64,000 nucleotides of DNA from Streptococcus ratti FA-1 = DSM 20564 (GCF_000286075.1 NZ_AJTZ01000005.1:1426001-1490000), one strand, 5' to 3'. Counted from the stretch's first letter, positions 30,103-38,448 are shown. The notes: a model not told the origin generated them from the letters alone. Translations and numbers: made by a program.

Positions 30103-30131
30103 ATATTACATTCTTCCTTCTATAATGTCAA
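30103..30131 (-). promoter_or_regulatory. LysR gene promoter
   Basis: On the minus strand TTGACA (30131-30126) and TAATAT (30108-30103) are 17 nt apart, about 50 bp upstream of the LysR start. Confidence 0.65.
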
Positions 30132-30181
30132 CCATAAAGTAACTTTCATAAATCAATAATACGGTGGTTTGCTATTTTGAT

Positions 30182-30562
30182 TTAGTCAAATTGATCAAGT
30201 ATTTTTTCAAAAGTTTCAATAAGAGATACTTGTTTCCCTTTGGGAAGTTGCTTTATTTTCATTTTTAATCGTCTAAGAGCGATATCAGATAATGGTTCAG
30301 GTACTTCTTCTGAATTATTAAAATTAAAAAATTCTTCTATTGTTAAACCTAGTGCAGTAATAACTTTATTAAGAGTTCGAATACTTATATTAATATTTTG
30401 ATTTTCAATCTGATTAATATATTTTAAACCTAATCCAGCTTTTTCTGATAATTCTTCCTGACTAAGTTTCTTCTTTTTCCTACAGTATTTAACTTTTTTA
30501 GCAATGTATTGCTGTAAATAATTATCTTTTACCATAACTATAGGATACAAGTTTCGTAACAA
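30182..30562 (-). CDS. XRE-family helix-turn-helix regulator
   Basis: A 126-residue protein with an HTH_3 domain (LSQEELSEKAGLGLKYINQIENQNINISIRTLNKVITAL) and a short C-terminal helix region. It is divergent from the DUF1269/oxalate decarboxylase cassette and is the likely controller of it; two dyads lie in the 134-bp spacer. The first ATG gives nine residues not typical of the family, and an internal start at MVKDNYLQ is possible. Confidence 0.85.
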   Translation of the reverse strand: MLRNLYPIVMVKDNYLQQYIAKKVKYCRKKKKLSQEELSEKAGLGLKYINQIENQNINISIRTLNKVITALGLTIEEFFNFNNSEEVPEPLSDIALRRLKMKIKQLPKGKQVSLIETFEKILDQFD

Positions 30563-30591
30563 AGTTTTAACCCCTTATATAATACTTTGTA

Positions 30592-30620
30592 TTGTTTAAA
30601 ATACTATGATGTGCTATAAT
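30592..30620 (+). promoter_or_regulatory. Promoter of the oxalate-decarboxylase cassette
   Basis: TTGTTT (30592-30597) and TATAAT (30615-30620) are 17 nt apart. The -35 sits inside a dyad GTATT-GTTTAA-AATAC (30589-30604), a plausible XRE operator. Confidence 0.7.
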
Positions 30621-30625
30621 TTGCT

Positions 30626-30656
30626 CTATATGTATAGCGCGAGCCTATACATATAG
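30626..30656 (+). promoter_or_regulatory. 12-bp perfect inverted repeat at the predicted transcript start
   Basis: CTATATGTATAG-N7-CTATACATATAG begins 6 nt after the -10 hexamer. It could be a second operator for the divergent XRE protein or a stabilising 5'-end mRNA hairpin. Confidence 0.7.
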
Positions 30657-30696
30657 GATATTTTATTCTATAAAAATATTTAAAGGAGTATAGCCT

Positions 30697-31302
30697 ATGG
30701 AAAATATTGTTGTCTCCATTTTTCATATTGAAAGTGAAGCCTTTCAAGCCTTTTCGGATCTAAAACAATTTGGACAAACAGAAAATACAAAATTAGCTCA
30801 GGCTTCGATTGTGAAAGCTGAAAATGGCGTTATTAACGTCAAAGATAGCTTTGATTTAATGAATTCCTTAGGAAACGATTATTTCAAAGGAGGATTAATT
30901 GGTAGTCTAGTCGGAATTTTAGGTGGACCACTTGGTGTTCTCCTTGGTTTCGCAGCAGGAGGAACTATCGGTGCTTCTATTGGTTCAGACAAAGAATTAA
31001 CCAATTCGGCATTAATCACAACTGTCAGCAAAAATCTTATTAATGGTGAAGTGGCAATTATTGCACTTGTGCAAGAAAGTGATGAATCTGTTTTAAATGC
31101 TATTTTTGAAAAGTATCAGGTTCACATTGCTAGGTGGGATGTCGCTACTGTTTCAGCAGAAGTAGAATCAGCCTTCCAAATTCAACAAGACCTAGCGCAT
31201 CAAGCTAAGGCTCGATTAATGGCTGATAAAAAAGAAGCTCGTCATAAAAAGTTTGATAAGCTAAAAGCTGATATTAAAGAAAAATTTTCAAAAGAGAAAT
31301 AG
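30697..31302 (+). CDS. DUF1269-like protein with glycine-zipper membrane segment
   Basis: A 201-residue protein. The first 65 residues are soluble, residues about 65-95 form a glycine-rich hydrophobic hairpin (GGLIGSLVGILGGPLGVLLGFAAGG), and the C-terminus is a highly charged coiled-coil-like tail rich in lysine. The pattern matches DUF1269 proteins, whose role is unknown. AAAGGAG precedes the start. It heads the operon with oxalate decarboxylase 60 bp downstream, so an envelope or acid-stress role is a reasonable but unproven guess. Confidence 0.7.
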   Translation: MENIVVSIFHIESEAFQAFSDLKQFGQTENTKLAQASIVKAENGVINVKDSFDLMNSLGNDYFKGGLIGSLVGILGGPLGVLLGFAAGGTIGASIGSDKELTNSALITTVSKNLINGEVAIIALVQESDESVLNAIFEKYQVHIARWDVATVSAEVESAFQIQQDLAHQAKARLMADKKEARHKKFDKLKADIKEKFSKEK

Positions 31303-31362
31303 CTTTTTAACTTAATCAAGTCATCTTACGTTTATTTTTAATTTTTAAAAGGAGAAATCTCT

Positions 31363-32556
31363 ATGACAAATTCAACTATCCCTCAACCAACTCGTAATAA
31401 AGACAATAAAGGCTGGTTAGACTTTGGGCCTCGTAACGTTGAACGTGATCGTGAAAATCCAGATATTTTAGTTCCACCAACAACAGACCATGGTACTTTA
31501 TCAAATATGCGTTTTAGTTACTCTGATGCTCATAACCGTATGGAAGAAGGTGGATGGGCACGTGAAGTCACCATCCGTGAATTACCAATTTCAGATGAGC
31601 TGGCTGGTGTTAATATGGCATTAGCACCTGGGGCTTACCGAGAAATGCACTGGCACAAAGAAGCTGAGTGGGGACTAATGCTTTATGGGAATGCACGGGT
31701 AACAGGGATTGACGAACATGGTCAAACCTTTATTGACGATGTCCAAGCTGGTGATTTGTGGAACTTTGAGTCAGGGGTAGCCCATTCCATTCAAGCACTA
31801 GATGAAGGCTGCGAATTCTTGCTTGTCTTTAATGACGCCAACTTCTCAGAAAATCAAACCCTTTTGCTAAGCGATTGGCTAGCCCATACACCAGAAGAAG
31901 TTGTTCAAGCTAACTTCAAGCAAAGTGAAGAGGTTCTTGAAGCCCTTCCTAAAAAAGAAAAATACATCTTTAACGGAACATTGCCTCAATCCATTGCAGA
32001 AGAAAAACGTCCTAACTCAAAAGGGGACACTGTTCATCCACTAACCTTCCATTTGGACGATATTGACCCTATTGAAACGGAAGCTGGTCGTGTTTGGATT
32101 ATTGACCAATCTGTCTTTCCAGCTGCTAAAAGTATTGCAGGTGCGATTGTTGAAGTGGAACCAGGTGGTATGCGTGAACTTCACTGGCACCCTAAATCAT
32201 CTGAGTGGCAATATTACATTTCAGGTCAAGCAAGAATGGGTGTTTTCAACTCTAATGGTTTAGCTCGGACGTTTGACTTTAAGGCTGGAGATGTTGGTTA
32301 TGTGCCAAATGTCGCAGGCCACTATGTTCAAAATACAGGAACAGAAAAACTCGTTTTTGTTGAAGTCTTTCCAAATCCTGATTATTCCGATATTTCTCTT
32401 AATAAATGGCTGGCATCTGTTCCTACAAAAACAGTTGCTGAACATTTGAACCTCTCAGAAGATGTTGTGAAACGTTTCCCACAAGAAGCTCAACCTGTTG
32501 TCTGGTTTGACCCTGAAAAGATTCAATTCAATAAATCTGAAAAAAAGCCTTTCTAA
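31363..32556 (+). CDS. oxdC: Oxalate decarboxylase (bicupin)
   Basis: A 397-residue bicupin with two manganese-type sites, HWHKEAEWGLML...GVAHS in the first cupin and LHWHPKSSEWQYYI...AGHYVQN in the second. The lid loop reads FSENQTLLLSDWLAHTP; the SEN glutamate is the residue that separates decarboxylases from oxalate oxidases, so conversion of oxalate to formate and CO2, consuming a proton, is predicted. The family's usual fourth lid residue (serine) is glutamine here. No signal peptide, so it is cytoplasmic. Its stop overlaps the next start by one base (TAATG). Confidence 0.92.
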   Translation: MTNSTIPQPTRNKDNKGWLDFGPRNVERDRENPDILVPPTTDHGTLSNMRFSYSDAHNRMEEGGWAREVTIRELPISDELAGVNMALAPGAYREMHWHKEAEWGLMLYGNARVTGIDEHGQTFIDDVQAGDLWNFESGVAHSIQALDEGCEFLLVFNDANFSENQTLLLSDWLAHTPEEVVQANFKQSEEVLEALPKKEKYIFNGTLPQSIAEEKRPNSKGDTVHPLTFHLDDIDPIETEAGRVWIIDQSVFPAAKSIAGAIVEVEPGGMRELHWHPKSSEWQYYISGQARMGVFNSNGLARTFDFKAGDVGYVPNVAGHYVQNTGTEKLVFVEVFPNPDYSDISLNKWLASVPTKTVAEHLNLSEDVVKRFPQEAQPVVWFDPEKIQFNKSEKKPF

Positions 32557-33920
32557 TGACTAATTCTGAAAAGAAAACCAAAAACTTTGATTTTTTAGTC
32601 ATTGGTGGAGGAATAACGGGGTTAACCGTTTCAAGTAATTTAGCAACTGAAGGTAAGTCAGTTGCCTTGATTGAATCCAGAGATTGGGGTGGAACGAGTA
32701 TTAACCGTGGTGCAACAGCGAAAAAAGCGATTCTGGCTTTAAGTGAGTTACACCATAAGATTGAAGCCTTTCAAGGTAAAGGTTTCGATGACGTTCCAAC
32801 CATCAACTGGGAAGATATGATTAGCCATCGTGATTGGCTAGTTGAAGATCAGCGAGCGAGGGCAAAAGAGCGCGCTATTTCTTCTGGTGTTTATACCTTT
32901 GAAGGGCAAGCGAGATTTCTAGATGATCACCATGTTATCGTTGATGGACGAGTTCTGTCAGCTGATACGATTGTAATCGCAACAGGGTCTAGACCTCGAG
33001 AGCTGACGTTTGAAGGTGCTCAATTTGTAGATGATAGTGGTAATTTGTTACGACAACATCGGAAACCAAAAGAGATTGCTATTATTGGCGCTGGCGTTAT
33101 TGCTCTCTCGCTCATTTCAAGCTTTACCGAGGCAGGCATTAAGGTACATGTTATTCAGCACAATGATGGTATTCTCAGAGGCTTTGATAAAGAGCTCGTT
33201 GATACTTTAGTCTCACGATTACAGGCAAAAGGAGCTGAGTTCCATTTAAATGCCGAACCCATGAAGGTTTTTAAAGAGGATAATGGGCTCTACACCGTAT
33301 TACTATCAACAGGGGCTTCCTTAAACGTTAATGGCATTTATGATGCTGCTGGACGTGCTCCTTATATCCAGCAACTAGATTTAGAGAAAGCAGGTATTAG
33401 CTATAATGCCAAAGGGATTGCAGTTAATGATTATTTGCAAACCTCTAAAGAATGGATTTATGCTTTAGGAGATTGCTGTGACGCTCCTGTTCCTAAATTG
33501 ACGAGCTACGGTGATTATCAGGCAAAATATCTAGCTAACTTACTATTAGGTCATAGGAGTGATCGTATTTCCTATCCTAAAGCACCTGCTGTAACTGTTT
33601 TTAGTATTCCTAAGTTAGGTCAGGTTGGTATGTCTATTAATCAAGCAAAAACAGAGCCTCATAACTATACCATTAAAGCTGTTGATATGAGTCATTGGCA
33701 AAATTATAGGCGTGTTAGGGATGATTTAGCACAATTAAAACTAGTTATTGATAATCAAAGTCAAAAAGTTGTTGGTGCAGAAATCTTAAGTGATAGCGCA
33801 GATATTTTAGTAAATTATTTAGCTTTACTCATCAACTTGGGGGCCAGCATGCAAGATGTTCAGGATATCATTTTTGCTTACCCTTCCATAGCAACTGATT
33901 TATATGGTATTTGGACGTAA
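32556..33920 (+). CDS. FAD-dependent disulfide-reductase homologue lacking the active-site cysteines
   Basis: A 454-residue protein of the class I pyridine nucleotide-disulfide oxidoreductase family: FAD motif VIGGGITGLT at the N-terminus, NAD(P) motif AIIGAGVIALSLIS near residue 175, the GDCCDAP FAD motif near 310 and a C-terminal dimerisation domain. Where the redox CxxxxC should be it reads WGGTSINRGATAKK, with serine and alanine instead. The C-terminal HPT motif is also lost (FAYPSIATDL). It probably uses FAD and NAD(P)H but cannot act as a classical disulfide reductase. Translationally coupled to oxdC. Confidence 0.88.
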   Translation: MTNSEKKTKNFDFLVIGGGITGLTVSSNLATEGKSVALIESRDWGGTSINRGATAKKAILALSELHHKIEAFQGKGFDDVPTINWEDMISHRDWLVEDQRARAKERAISSGVYTFEGQARFLDDHHVIVDGRVLSADTIVIATGSRPRELTFEGAQFVDDSGNLLRQHRKPKEIAIIGAGVIALSLISSFTEAGIKVHVIQHNDGILRGFDKELVDTLVSRLQAKGAEFHLNAEPMKVFKEDNGLYTVLLSTGASLNVNGIYDAAGRAPYIQQLDLEKAGISYNAKGIAVNDYLQTSKEWIYALGDCCDAPVPKLTSYGDYQAKYLANLLLGHRSDRISYPKAPAVTVFSIPKLGQVGMSINQAKTEPHNYTIKAVDMSHWQNYRRVRDDLAQLKLVIDNQSQKVVGAEILSDSADILVNYLALLINLGASMQDVQDIIFAYPSIATDLYGIWT

Positions 33921-33976
33921 CAATAAAAGAGGAACTCACTTTTTATGGTGGCTTCCTCTTTTTAGAAGGGAAATCA

Positions 33977-34660
33977 ATGAAAGCATCTGAAATCACGGCA
34001 CTCAACCAACGAACGATTATAGCTATGTTCCTAACTTTTACGGGAGGTTTTATTGATAGTTTTGCCTATAGCAATTTTGAACACACCTTGCCACTGACCC
34101 AATCTGGAAATATGGTTTTGCTGACAAGTGATTTTATTTCAAAGGATTGGTCTGGAGTCTCTATTAAGCTTTCGACACTCTTTGGATTCTTTTTAGGAAT
34201 TATTATTTCAAGGTATCTTGCTAAAAAAGTTCACACCATTTTCTTGGAGTTTTACTTGCTCTTTCTCTTTTTAGCATCGGTTTTGTGCAGCTATATTTTA
34301 ATTGATACGGTTAGCGATCCACTTGCCCTATTTCCTTTATCATTTAGTTTAGCTTTAACCGTTGCTTGCTTTGATAAAGTTGATGGACAACCTTATAATG
34401 ATGCGTTTACAACGGGAAATATTAAAAAAATGGTCTTATACTGGTCAGATTTTGTCCTCACTAAAGATGATAACAAAAAGAAATTAGCCTTATTATTTAC
34501 AAAAGTCGTTTTTTCTTTTGTAACAGGTGCACTTGTTGCACAGTATTTCCAAAAAATGATATCACGCCATACCCTACTTTTAGTGTCAATACCAATCCTA
34601 TTTTTAATAATATATTATGGATTTAGTATTTTAAAAATAATTACTTCAAAGTCAGACTGA
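33977..34660 (+). CDS. YoaK family (DUF1275) membrane protein
   Basis: A 227-residue protein with about six membrane helices and the DUF1275 opening LTFTGGFIDSFAYSNF plus LTQSGNMVLL. Function of the family is unknown. I start at the ATG at 33977 because AGAAGGGA precedes it; the codon at 33911 lies inside the upstream gene and adds residues that do not fit. It closes the oxalate-decarboxylase cassette, which makes formate/oxalate or acid handling a possible link. Confidence 0.82.
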   Translation: MKASEITALNQRTIIAMFLTFTGGFIDSFAYSNFEHTLPLTQSGNMVLLTSDFISKDWSGVSIKLSTLFGFFLGIIISRYLAKKVHTIFLEFYLLFLFLASVLCSYILIDTVSDPLALFPLSFSLALTVACFDKVDGQPYNDAFTTGNIKKMVLYWSDFVLTKDDNKKKLALLFTKVVFSFVTGALVAQYFQKMISRHTLLLVSIPILFLIIYYGFSILKIITSKSD

Positions 34661-34816
34661 ATATAAAAAGCAAACATGGTACGTAAGTTTTACAGGCAAT
34701 GTAATCGTCATATCAGAAAGTAGTGCTATGAAATTTTAAAAATATTTTAAATGGAATCTAAGGTAAGAGATTTCAACGATTATTATAAGGACTATATTTT
34801 TACTACAAATATTTAA

Positions 34817-35176
34817 AAAGGCGAACAATATCAACTTCTAAATAGAATCTTAAATTGTTTGCTTCTTTATTTGATTTTGCCGTTTGCTGCTAATTTTTGG
34901 ATGGCTGAAATTCTATTGACAATAATCTATATCAATAACGGATTTATTTTCCCGCTATTCATGACAACTCTGCAAGGAACTGTCGAAAATGCACGGAGTA
35001 CCATTTCCTCATTATCAAATGCGGCGATGTACTTAGGTGAAACAATTGCCGGCATTGTCGGAGGAGTCCTTTTTGTAACTTTTACAGGATTCTCAGGAAT
35101 TTCTGTTTTTGCTGCTATTATGATTGCCTTATCTTGGCTGCTTTATGCACAAGCAGGAGCCTTTAAGAAAAATTGA
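34817..35176 (+). pseudogene. C-terminal fragment of an MFS transporter
   Basis: The frame is open from just after a stop at 34814. It encodes about 119 residues that read as the last three to four helices of a major facilitator (FIFPLFMTTLQGTVENARSTISSLSNAAMYLGETIAGIVGG). There is no plausible start and the N-terminal two-thirds is absent. Confidence 0.75.
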
Positions 35177-35361
35177 CCATAGATTCTATTGTTTTCACAA
35201 TAATATTTTATACTAAAAAGACTGAAAAACTAATATTAGTTTTTCAGTTCTTGTCTTGTATTTTTATGATAAATTGTAAAATATAGTGCAACAAAAAAAC
35301 TCATAGCGTTTCATTGGTGTAAACTGTAAGTAACCACACAAACAGAACCCGAGGAAAAACT

Positions 35362-35508
35362 ATGAGCTACTCCCATCTTACCATAACCGACCGAATAAAG
35401 ATAGAAACCTACTTAGAATTAGGTTTGAAACCTTGCCAAATTGCAAATAAACTTGGCATGGCGAATAATAGACACTCTCATCTGCAAAACTTTCTAAGTA
35501 TATATTAG
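35362..35508 (+). pseudogene. IS30-family transposase, N-terminal remnant
   Basis: A 48-codon ORF begins MSYSHLTITDRIKIETYLEL and continues LGLKPCQIANKLGM, the opening of streptococcal IS30-type transposases including the first HTH, then diverges and stops. GAGGAA lies upstream, and the preceding 70 bp resemble the left end of such elements. The rest of the element is missing. Confidence 0.75.
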
Positions 35509-35820
35509 TGACATTCATTATATCACAGATATAAATTTCATATAAAAAGTCTGGTGCTTTCGCCTCAGACTTTCGTTTTCTTATACCATTCCGCCCAATA
35601 CTTGACCGACCAAATAGGCCACGAGTGCTGCACTCAGACCAACAAGCACTGTACGGAGAATCCCTTTTTTCTTTTCACGCCTCCCTAGTATAACCTATAA
35701 TAAAAAGGTTTACAATTTATTGATGAATACTTTCAGAAAAATCAAAGAGCAGCGTTAGGGCTACTTTTTGATCCGCAGGGTCAGTGCAGCAAAAGCGAGA
35801 GAGCCTAGCATATTATACGA
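35509..35820. other. Debris region with a short hydrophobic reading frame
   Basis: On the minus strand 35581-35685 reads KKKGILRTVLVGLSAALVAYL followed by VGQVLGGMV and stop: a basic stretch, one membrane helix, then the end of a protein. No ATG, GTG or TTG in frame precedes it before a stop, so it is probably the tail of a lost gene. Nothing else recognisable is present. Confidence 0.4.
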
Positions 35821-36195
35821 TTATTGATGACGCTTTTGTACAGATAATTCTTCTCTGTAAAAATTTATCTTCTCGACTAACTTCTCGCGATTTTCCTGTA
35901 ACTCTGAGAGATTGCTGTCCAATAACTTTAAATGATCTTCCAACAATGCCAGTCTCTCTGGATAGGTTCTTTCTCCTTTTTCACGAAGATCTGAATAATG
36001 CTTGATATCCTTTATCGGCATACCGACAGCTTTTAAGCGCAAAATAAAAAGCAGCCACCGATAATCATCGTCATCGTAATACCTTCTGTTGCCAGCGTCC
36101 CTGTGCGGTTTTAACAAGCCTTCGCTTTCATAATATCTCAGCGTGTGAATGCTCAGCTGAGTCAGCTTTGCAAATTTTCCGATTAGATAGTGCAT
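35821..36195 (-). CDS. MerR-family transcriptional regulator
   Basis: A 124-residue protein with the MerR winged HTH (IGKFAKLTQLSIHTLRYYESEGLLKPHR) and the coiled-coil dimerisation helix; the effector region is short and cysteine-free, suggesting a redox or drug rather than metal signal. It is divergent from the SDR gene, whose promoter has the 19-nt spacer typical of MerR activation. GGAGGGG precedes its ATG. Confidence 0.92.
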   Translation of the reverse strand: MHYLIGKFAKLTQLSIHTLRYYESEGLLKPHRDAGNRRYYDDDDYRWLLFILRLKAVGMPIKDIKHYSDLREKGERTYPERLALLEDHLKLLDSNLSELQENREKLVEKINFYREELSVQKRHQ

Positions 36196-36208
36196 TTTCC
36201 CCTCCTGC

Positions 36209-36239
36209 TTGACCTCTAGTTAACTCTAGGTGTTATAGT
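36209..36239 (+). promoter_or_regulatory. MerR-type promoter with 19-nt spacer
   Basis: TTGACC (36209-36214) and TATAGT (36234-36239) are 19 nt apart, and the spacer is the dyad ACCTCTAG-TTAA-CTCTAGGT. This is the classical architecture in which a MerR protein untwists the promoter. Confidence 0.85.
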
Positions 36240-36269
36240 CATTATATCTTAAAAGGAGGATTTTTACAT

Positions 36270-37025
36270 ATGAGAAATTCACAAGGTTATGTTTGTATTA
36301 CTGGGGCAAGTTCTGGCATTGGTTTAGAGACTGCAAAGGCGTTTGCAAAATTGGGGAATAATCTCATTTTAGTTGCTAGACGTCAGCAACGGTTAGAAAA
36401 GCTCAGGGAGGAAATACTTGTCAATTTCCCAGAGTTAGATATTGTTGTCAAATCAAGAGACCTTTCTATTGCAGAGAATGCTGTGAAACTTTATGATGAT
36501 TTAAAACCTTACCCTATTATGACTTGGATTAATAATGCTGGTTTTGGCAATTATGACAGTGTTGCTCACCAGGATTTAGAAAAAATCGAGAAGATAATCC
36601 ATTTGAATATTGAGGCTTTGACCGTACTTTCCTCTCTTTATGTCAGAGATTATCAGGATAGCGATGATGCCCAGCTAATCAATATTTCATCTCGCGGCGG
36701 CTATATGCTGGTCAGCAATGCTGTGACCTACTGTGCCACAAAATTCTACGTCAGTGCCTTCACTGAAGGACTGGCGCTAGAGATGAAAAACAACCAGCAT
36801 AAACTGCAGGCAAAAGTCCTTGCCCCAGCTGCAACGCAAACCGAATTTGGGAAAGTCGCAACAAACTCCAGCACCTATGATTACAATCAGCATTTCAAAC
36901 AATACCACACCGCTAAAGAGATGGCAGATTTTTTAATCCAGCTGTATCAAAGCGACAGCGTGGTGGGTTTAGTGGATGTCAAAGATTTTAGCTTTCACCT
37001 GAGCCCGCCGCTTTTTCACCATTAA
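36270..37025 (+). CDS. Short-chain dehydrogenase/reductase
   Basis: A 251-residue SDR with the NAD(P)-binding TGASSGIGLETAKAFA at the N-terminus, NNAGFGN, the catalytic serine in INISSRGG and YCATKFYVSAF with the Tyr-x-x-x-Lys pair. The arginine-rich ARRQQR after the second strand favours NADPH. Substrate unknown. AAAGGAGGA precedes the ATG. It is the expected target of the divergent MerR regulator. Confidence 0.9.
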   Translation: MRNSQGYVCITGASSGIGLETAKAFAKLGNNLILVARRQQRLEKLREEILVNFPELDIVVKSRDLSIAENAVKLYDDLKPYPIMTWINNAGFGNYDSVAHQDLEKIEKIIHLNIEALTVLSSLYVRDYQDSDDAQLINISSRGGYMLVSNAVTYCATKFYVSAFTEGLALEMKNNQHKLQAKVLAPAATQTEFGKVATNSSTYDYNQHFKQYHTAKEMADFLIQLYQSDSVVGLVDVKDFSFHLSPPLFHH

Positions 37026-37420
37026 CTTTAGACGATAAAGCTTCGATAGTCTTATGTATCGAGGCTTGTTTTATTTTTTAATGTTCCTCTTGTCCCAGCA
37101 GGCTGGATTAGTGATATGGGAACCGACTGAAGGAAGCTTAACGGACAAATTATTTTTGAAGGCACAATTTTAGACTGTCAAACCTCTAAAATGACAATAT
37201 TTGAAACAGCTGCCCTGCAAAGATGATGTGGGGCGTTTTCTCTCATAAAAAATAGAGAGTGAATAAAAATTAATTGATAGCCGTCAAATCAACTTTTTTC
37301 ACTCTCTTTATTTTGAGGCTCGGGCGAGATCAGCCGCTGGATAAGATTTCTCTCGTCCGCTGCATCACATCACTAGTTCAGTACAAAGTTCAAAGACCAA
37401 CCACTTGTCTTCTCTTGGCA
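37026..37420. other. Non-coding region after the SDR gene
   Basis: The stretch at about 37085-37210 reads in one frame VPLVPAGWISDMG, which resembles the C-terminal PGW..TDMG of another SDR, then stops; it may be a remnant. At 37253-37315 AATAGAGAGTGAA..AAAAA and its complement form a bidirectional terminator. Nothing else is recognisable. Confidence 0.4.
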
Positions 37421-37780
37421 TTATACTGCCGGCTCTGTTGGCAGATTCATTCCTTTCCAGCCTTCAAATGCTCCTGCCAGTTCATAGGCTTTGAAGCCAG
37501 CCTTATACAGAGTCAGTAGAGCTTGTTTCCCTAAAATCGTACCACCGTTCCAATCATATACTACATAGGTTTTACTCTTGTCAAGATTATCCAACTGATC
37601 AGGTAAGTCCTTAGCAGCTATGGCCTTTGCTCCCTTGATTTGTTCCTTCTTCATTTCAGCCGGAGCATTGCGAATATCAAGAACAACATAGTCCCCATTC
37701 CCACTTTTCATGGCTTCTAAAAGGGGAAAATGATTAATGTATAATCCCATGTACATTTCTAAAAATTCAATTTTATCCAT
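37421..37780 (-). CDS. Rhodanese-like domain protein without the active cysteine
   Basis: A 119-residue single rhodanese domain: VVLDIRNAPAEMKKEQIKGAKAI is the N-terminal CDC25-like strand and KTYVVYDWNGGTILGKQALLTL is the active-site loop. The catalytic cysteine that normally follows VVY is aspartate here, so sulfur transfer is not expected. It may be a binding or regulatory domain. It abuts the MarR gene with overlapping stop and start codons and is therefore co-transcribed. Confidence 0.85.
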   Translation of the reverse strand: MDKIEFLEMYMGLYINHFPLLEAMKSGNGDYVVLDIRNAPAEMKKEQIKGAKAIAAKDLPDQLDNLDKSKTYVVYDWNGGTILGKQALLTLYKAGFKAYELAGAFEGWKGMNLPTEPAV

Positions 37781-38193
37781 TATTTTCCTCCGATCTTATT
37801 TGCTATACTGTCAAGTAGGTCTTTTTGCCAATCAGACAGGTTTGCGATGACATCCTGCTCTATTTGCTGCATTTCTTCCCAACTGTTTAGTACTAAGTTT
37901 TGACCCTTACGTGTCACAGCTATTAGATTTTGCCGCCTGTCTTTGGGATTTTGCTGACGCTTTACAAAGCCTTTTGATTCAAGGCTATCAATCAACTGCC
38001 CTACTGTGGTCCTGTCAATAAACATGAGCTCACTGATCTTAACCTGTGTCATGGAATCATGATTGGTAAGAGTAAGCAAAATGCCATAATCCCTCGAATC
38101 AATATCATAAGATGACAAATGTGTTGAAAAGCGCCTATCCATTTCCTGAGCTACTTTACTCAGTGCATAGCCCCATGATTGTTCTAATTTCAA
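37780..38193 (-). CDS. MarR-family transcriptional regulator
   Basis: A 137-residue protein with the MarR winged HTH (MTQVKISELMFIDRTTVGQLIDSLESKGFVKRQQNPKDRR), including the DRR wing. It is the first gene of a two-gene unit with the rhodanese-like protein. An exact dyad just upstream of its start is a likely autoregulatory site. Confidence 0.9.
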   Translation of the reverse strand: MKLEQSWGYALSKVAQEMDRRFSTHLSSYDIDSRDYGILLTLTNHDSMTQVKISELMFIDRTTVGQLIDSLESKGFVKRQQNPKDRRQNLIAVTRKGQNLVLNSWEEMQQIEQDVIANLSDWQKDLLDSIANKIGGK

Positions 38194-38212
38194 ATAATCA
38201 CCTTCTCTGATT

Positions 38213-38227
38213 ATCAGTATAACTGAT
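38213..38227. promoter_or_regulatory. Candidate MarR operator
   Basis: ATCAGTATAACTGAT is a near-perfect 15-bp palindrome about 20 bp upstream of the MarR start. Confidence 0.6.
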
Positions 38228-38423
38228 TATATGATTTATCCATCATTTTGTCAAATATCAAAAAACATGAGGACTTTGGCACTGGCTCCACCAGCGGGGC
38301 AGAAGACAATCACTACAATTTCTTATTGAGTAAGATAGCTTTATTGCCAGCTTTTAAAAATGTTACGTATTTTTAGATAAATCTTTGACAAAGCTGTTAT
38401 TAAACTGTATTCTTAAGATAAGA

Positions 38424-38445
38424 ATACATCAAATCTTTTTGATAT
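38424..38445 (+). promoter_or_regulatory. ArsR-type operator 1
   Basis: ATACATCAAA-TCT-TTTTGATAT is an inverted repeat immediately before the ArsR coding region. The same half sites (ATCAA/TTGAT) recur before the permease gene. Confidence 0.65.
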
Positions 38446-38448
38446 GAG

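Noticed and set aside
30182..30562. Rgg/ComR quorum-sensing regulator
   Set aside because: The protein is only 126 residues and lacks the TPR-like peptide-binding domain of Rgg proteins.
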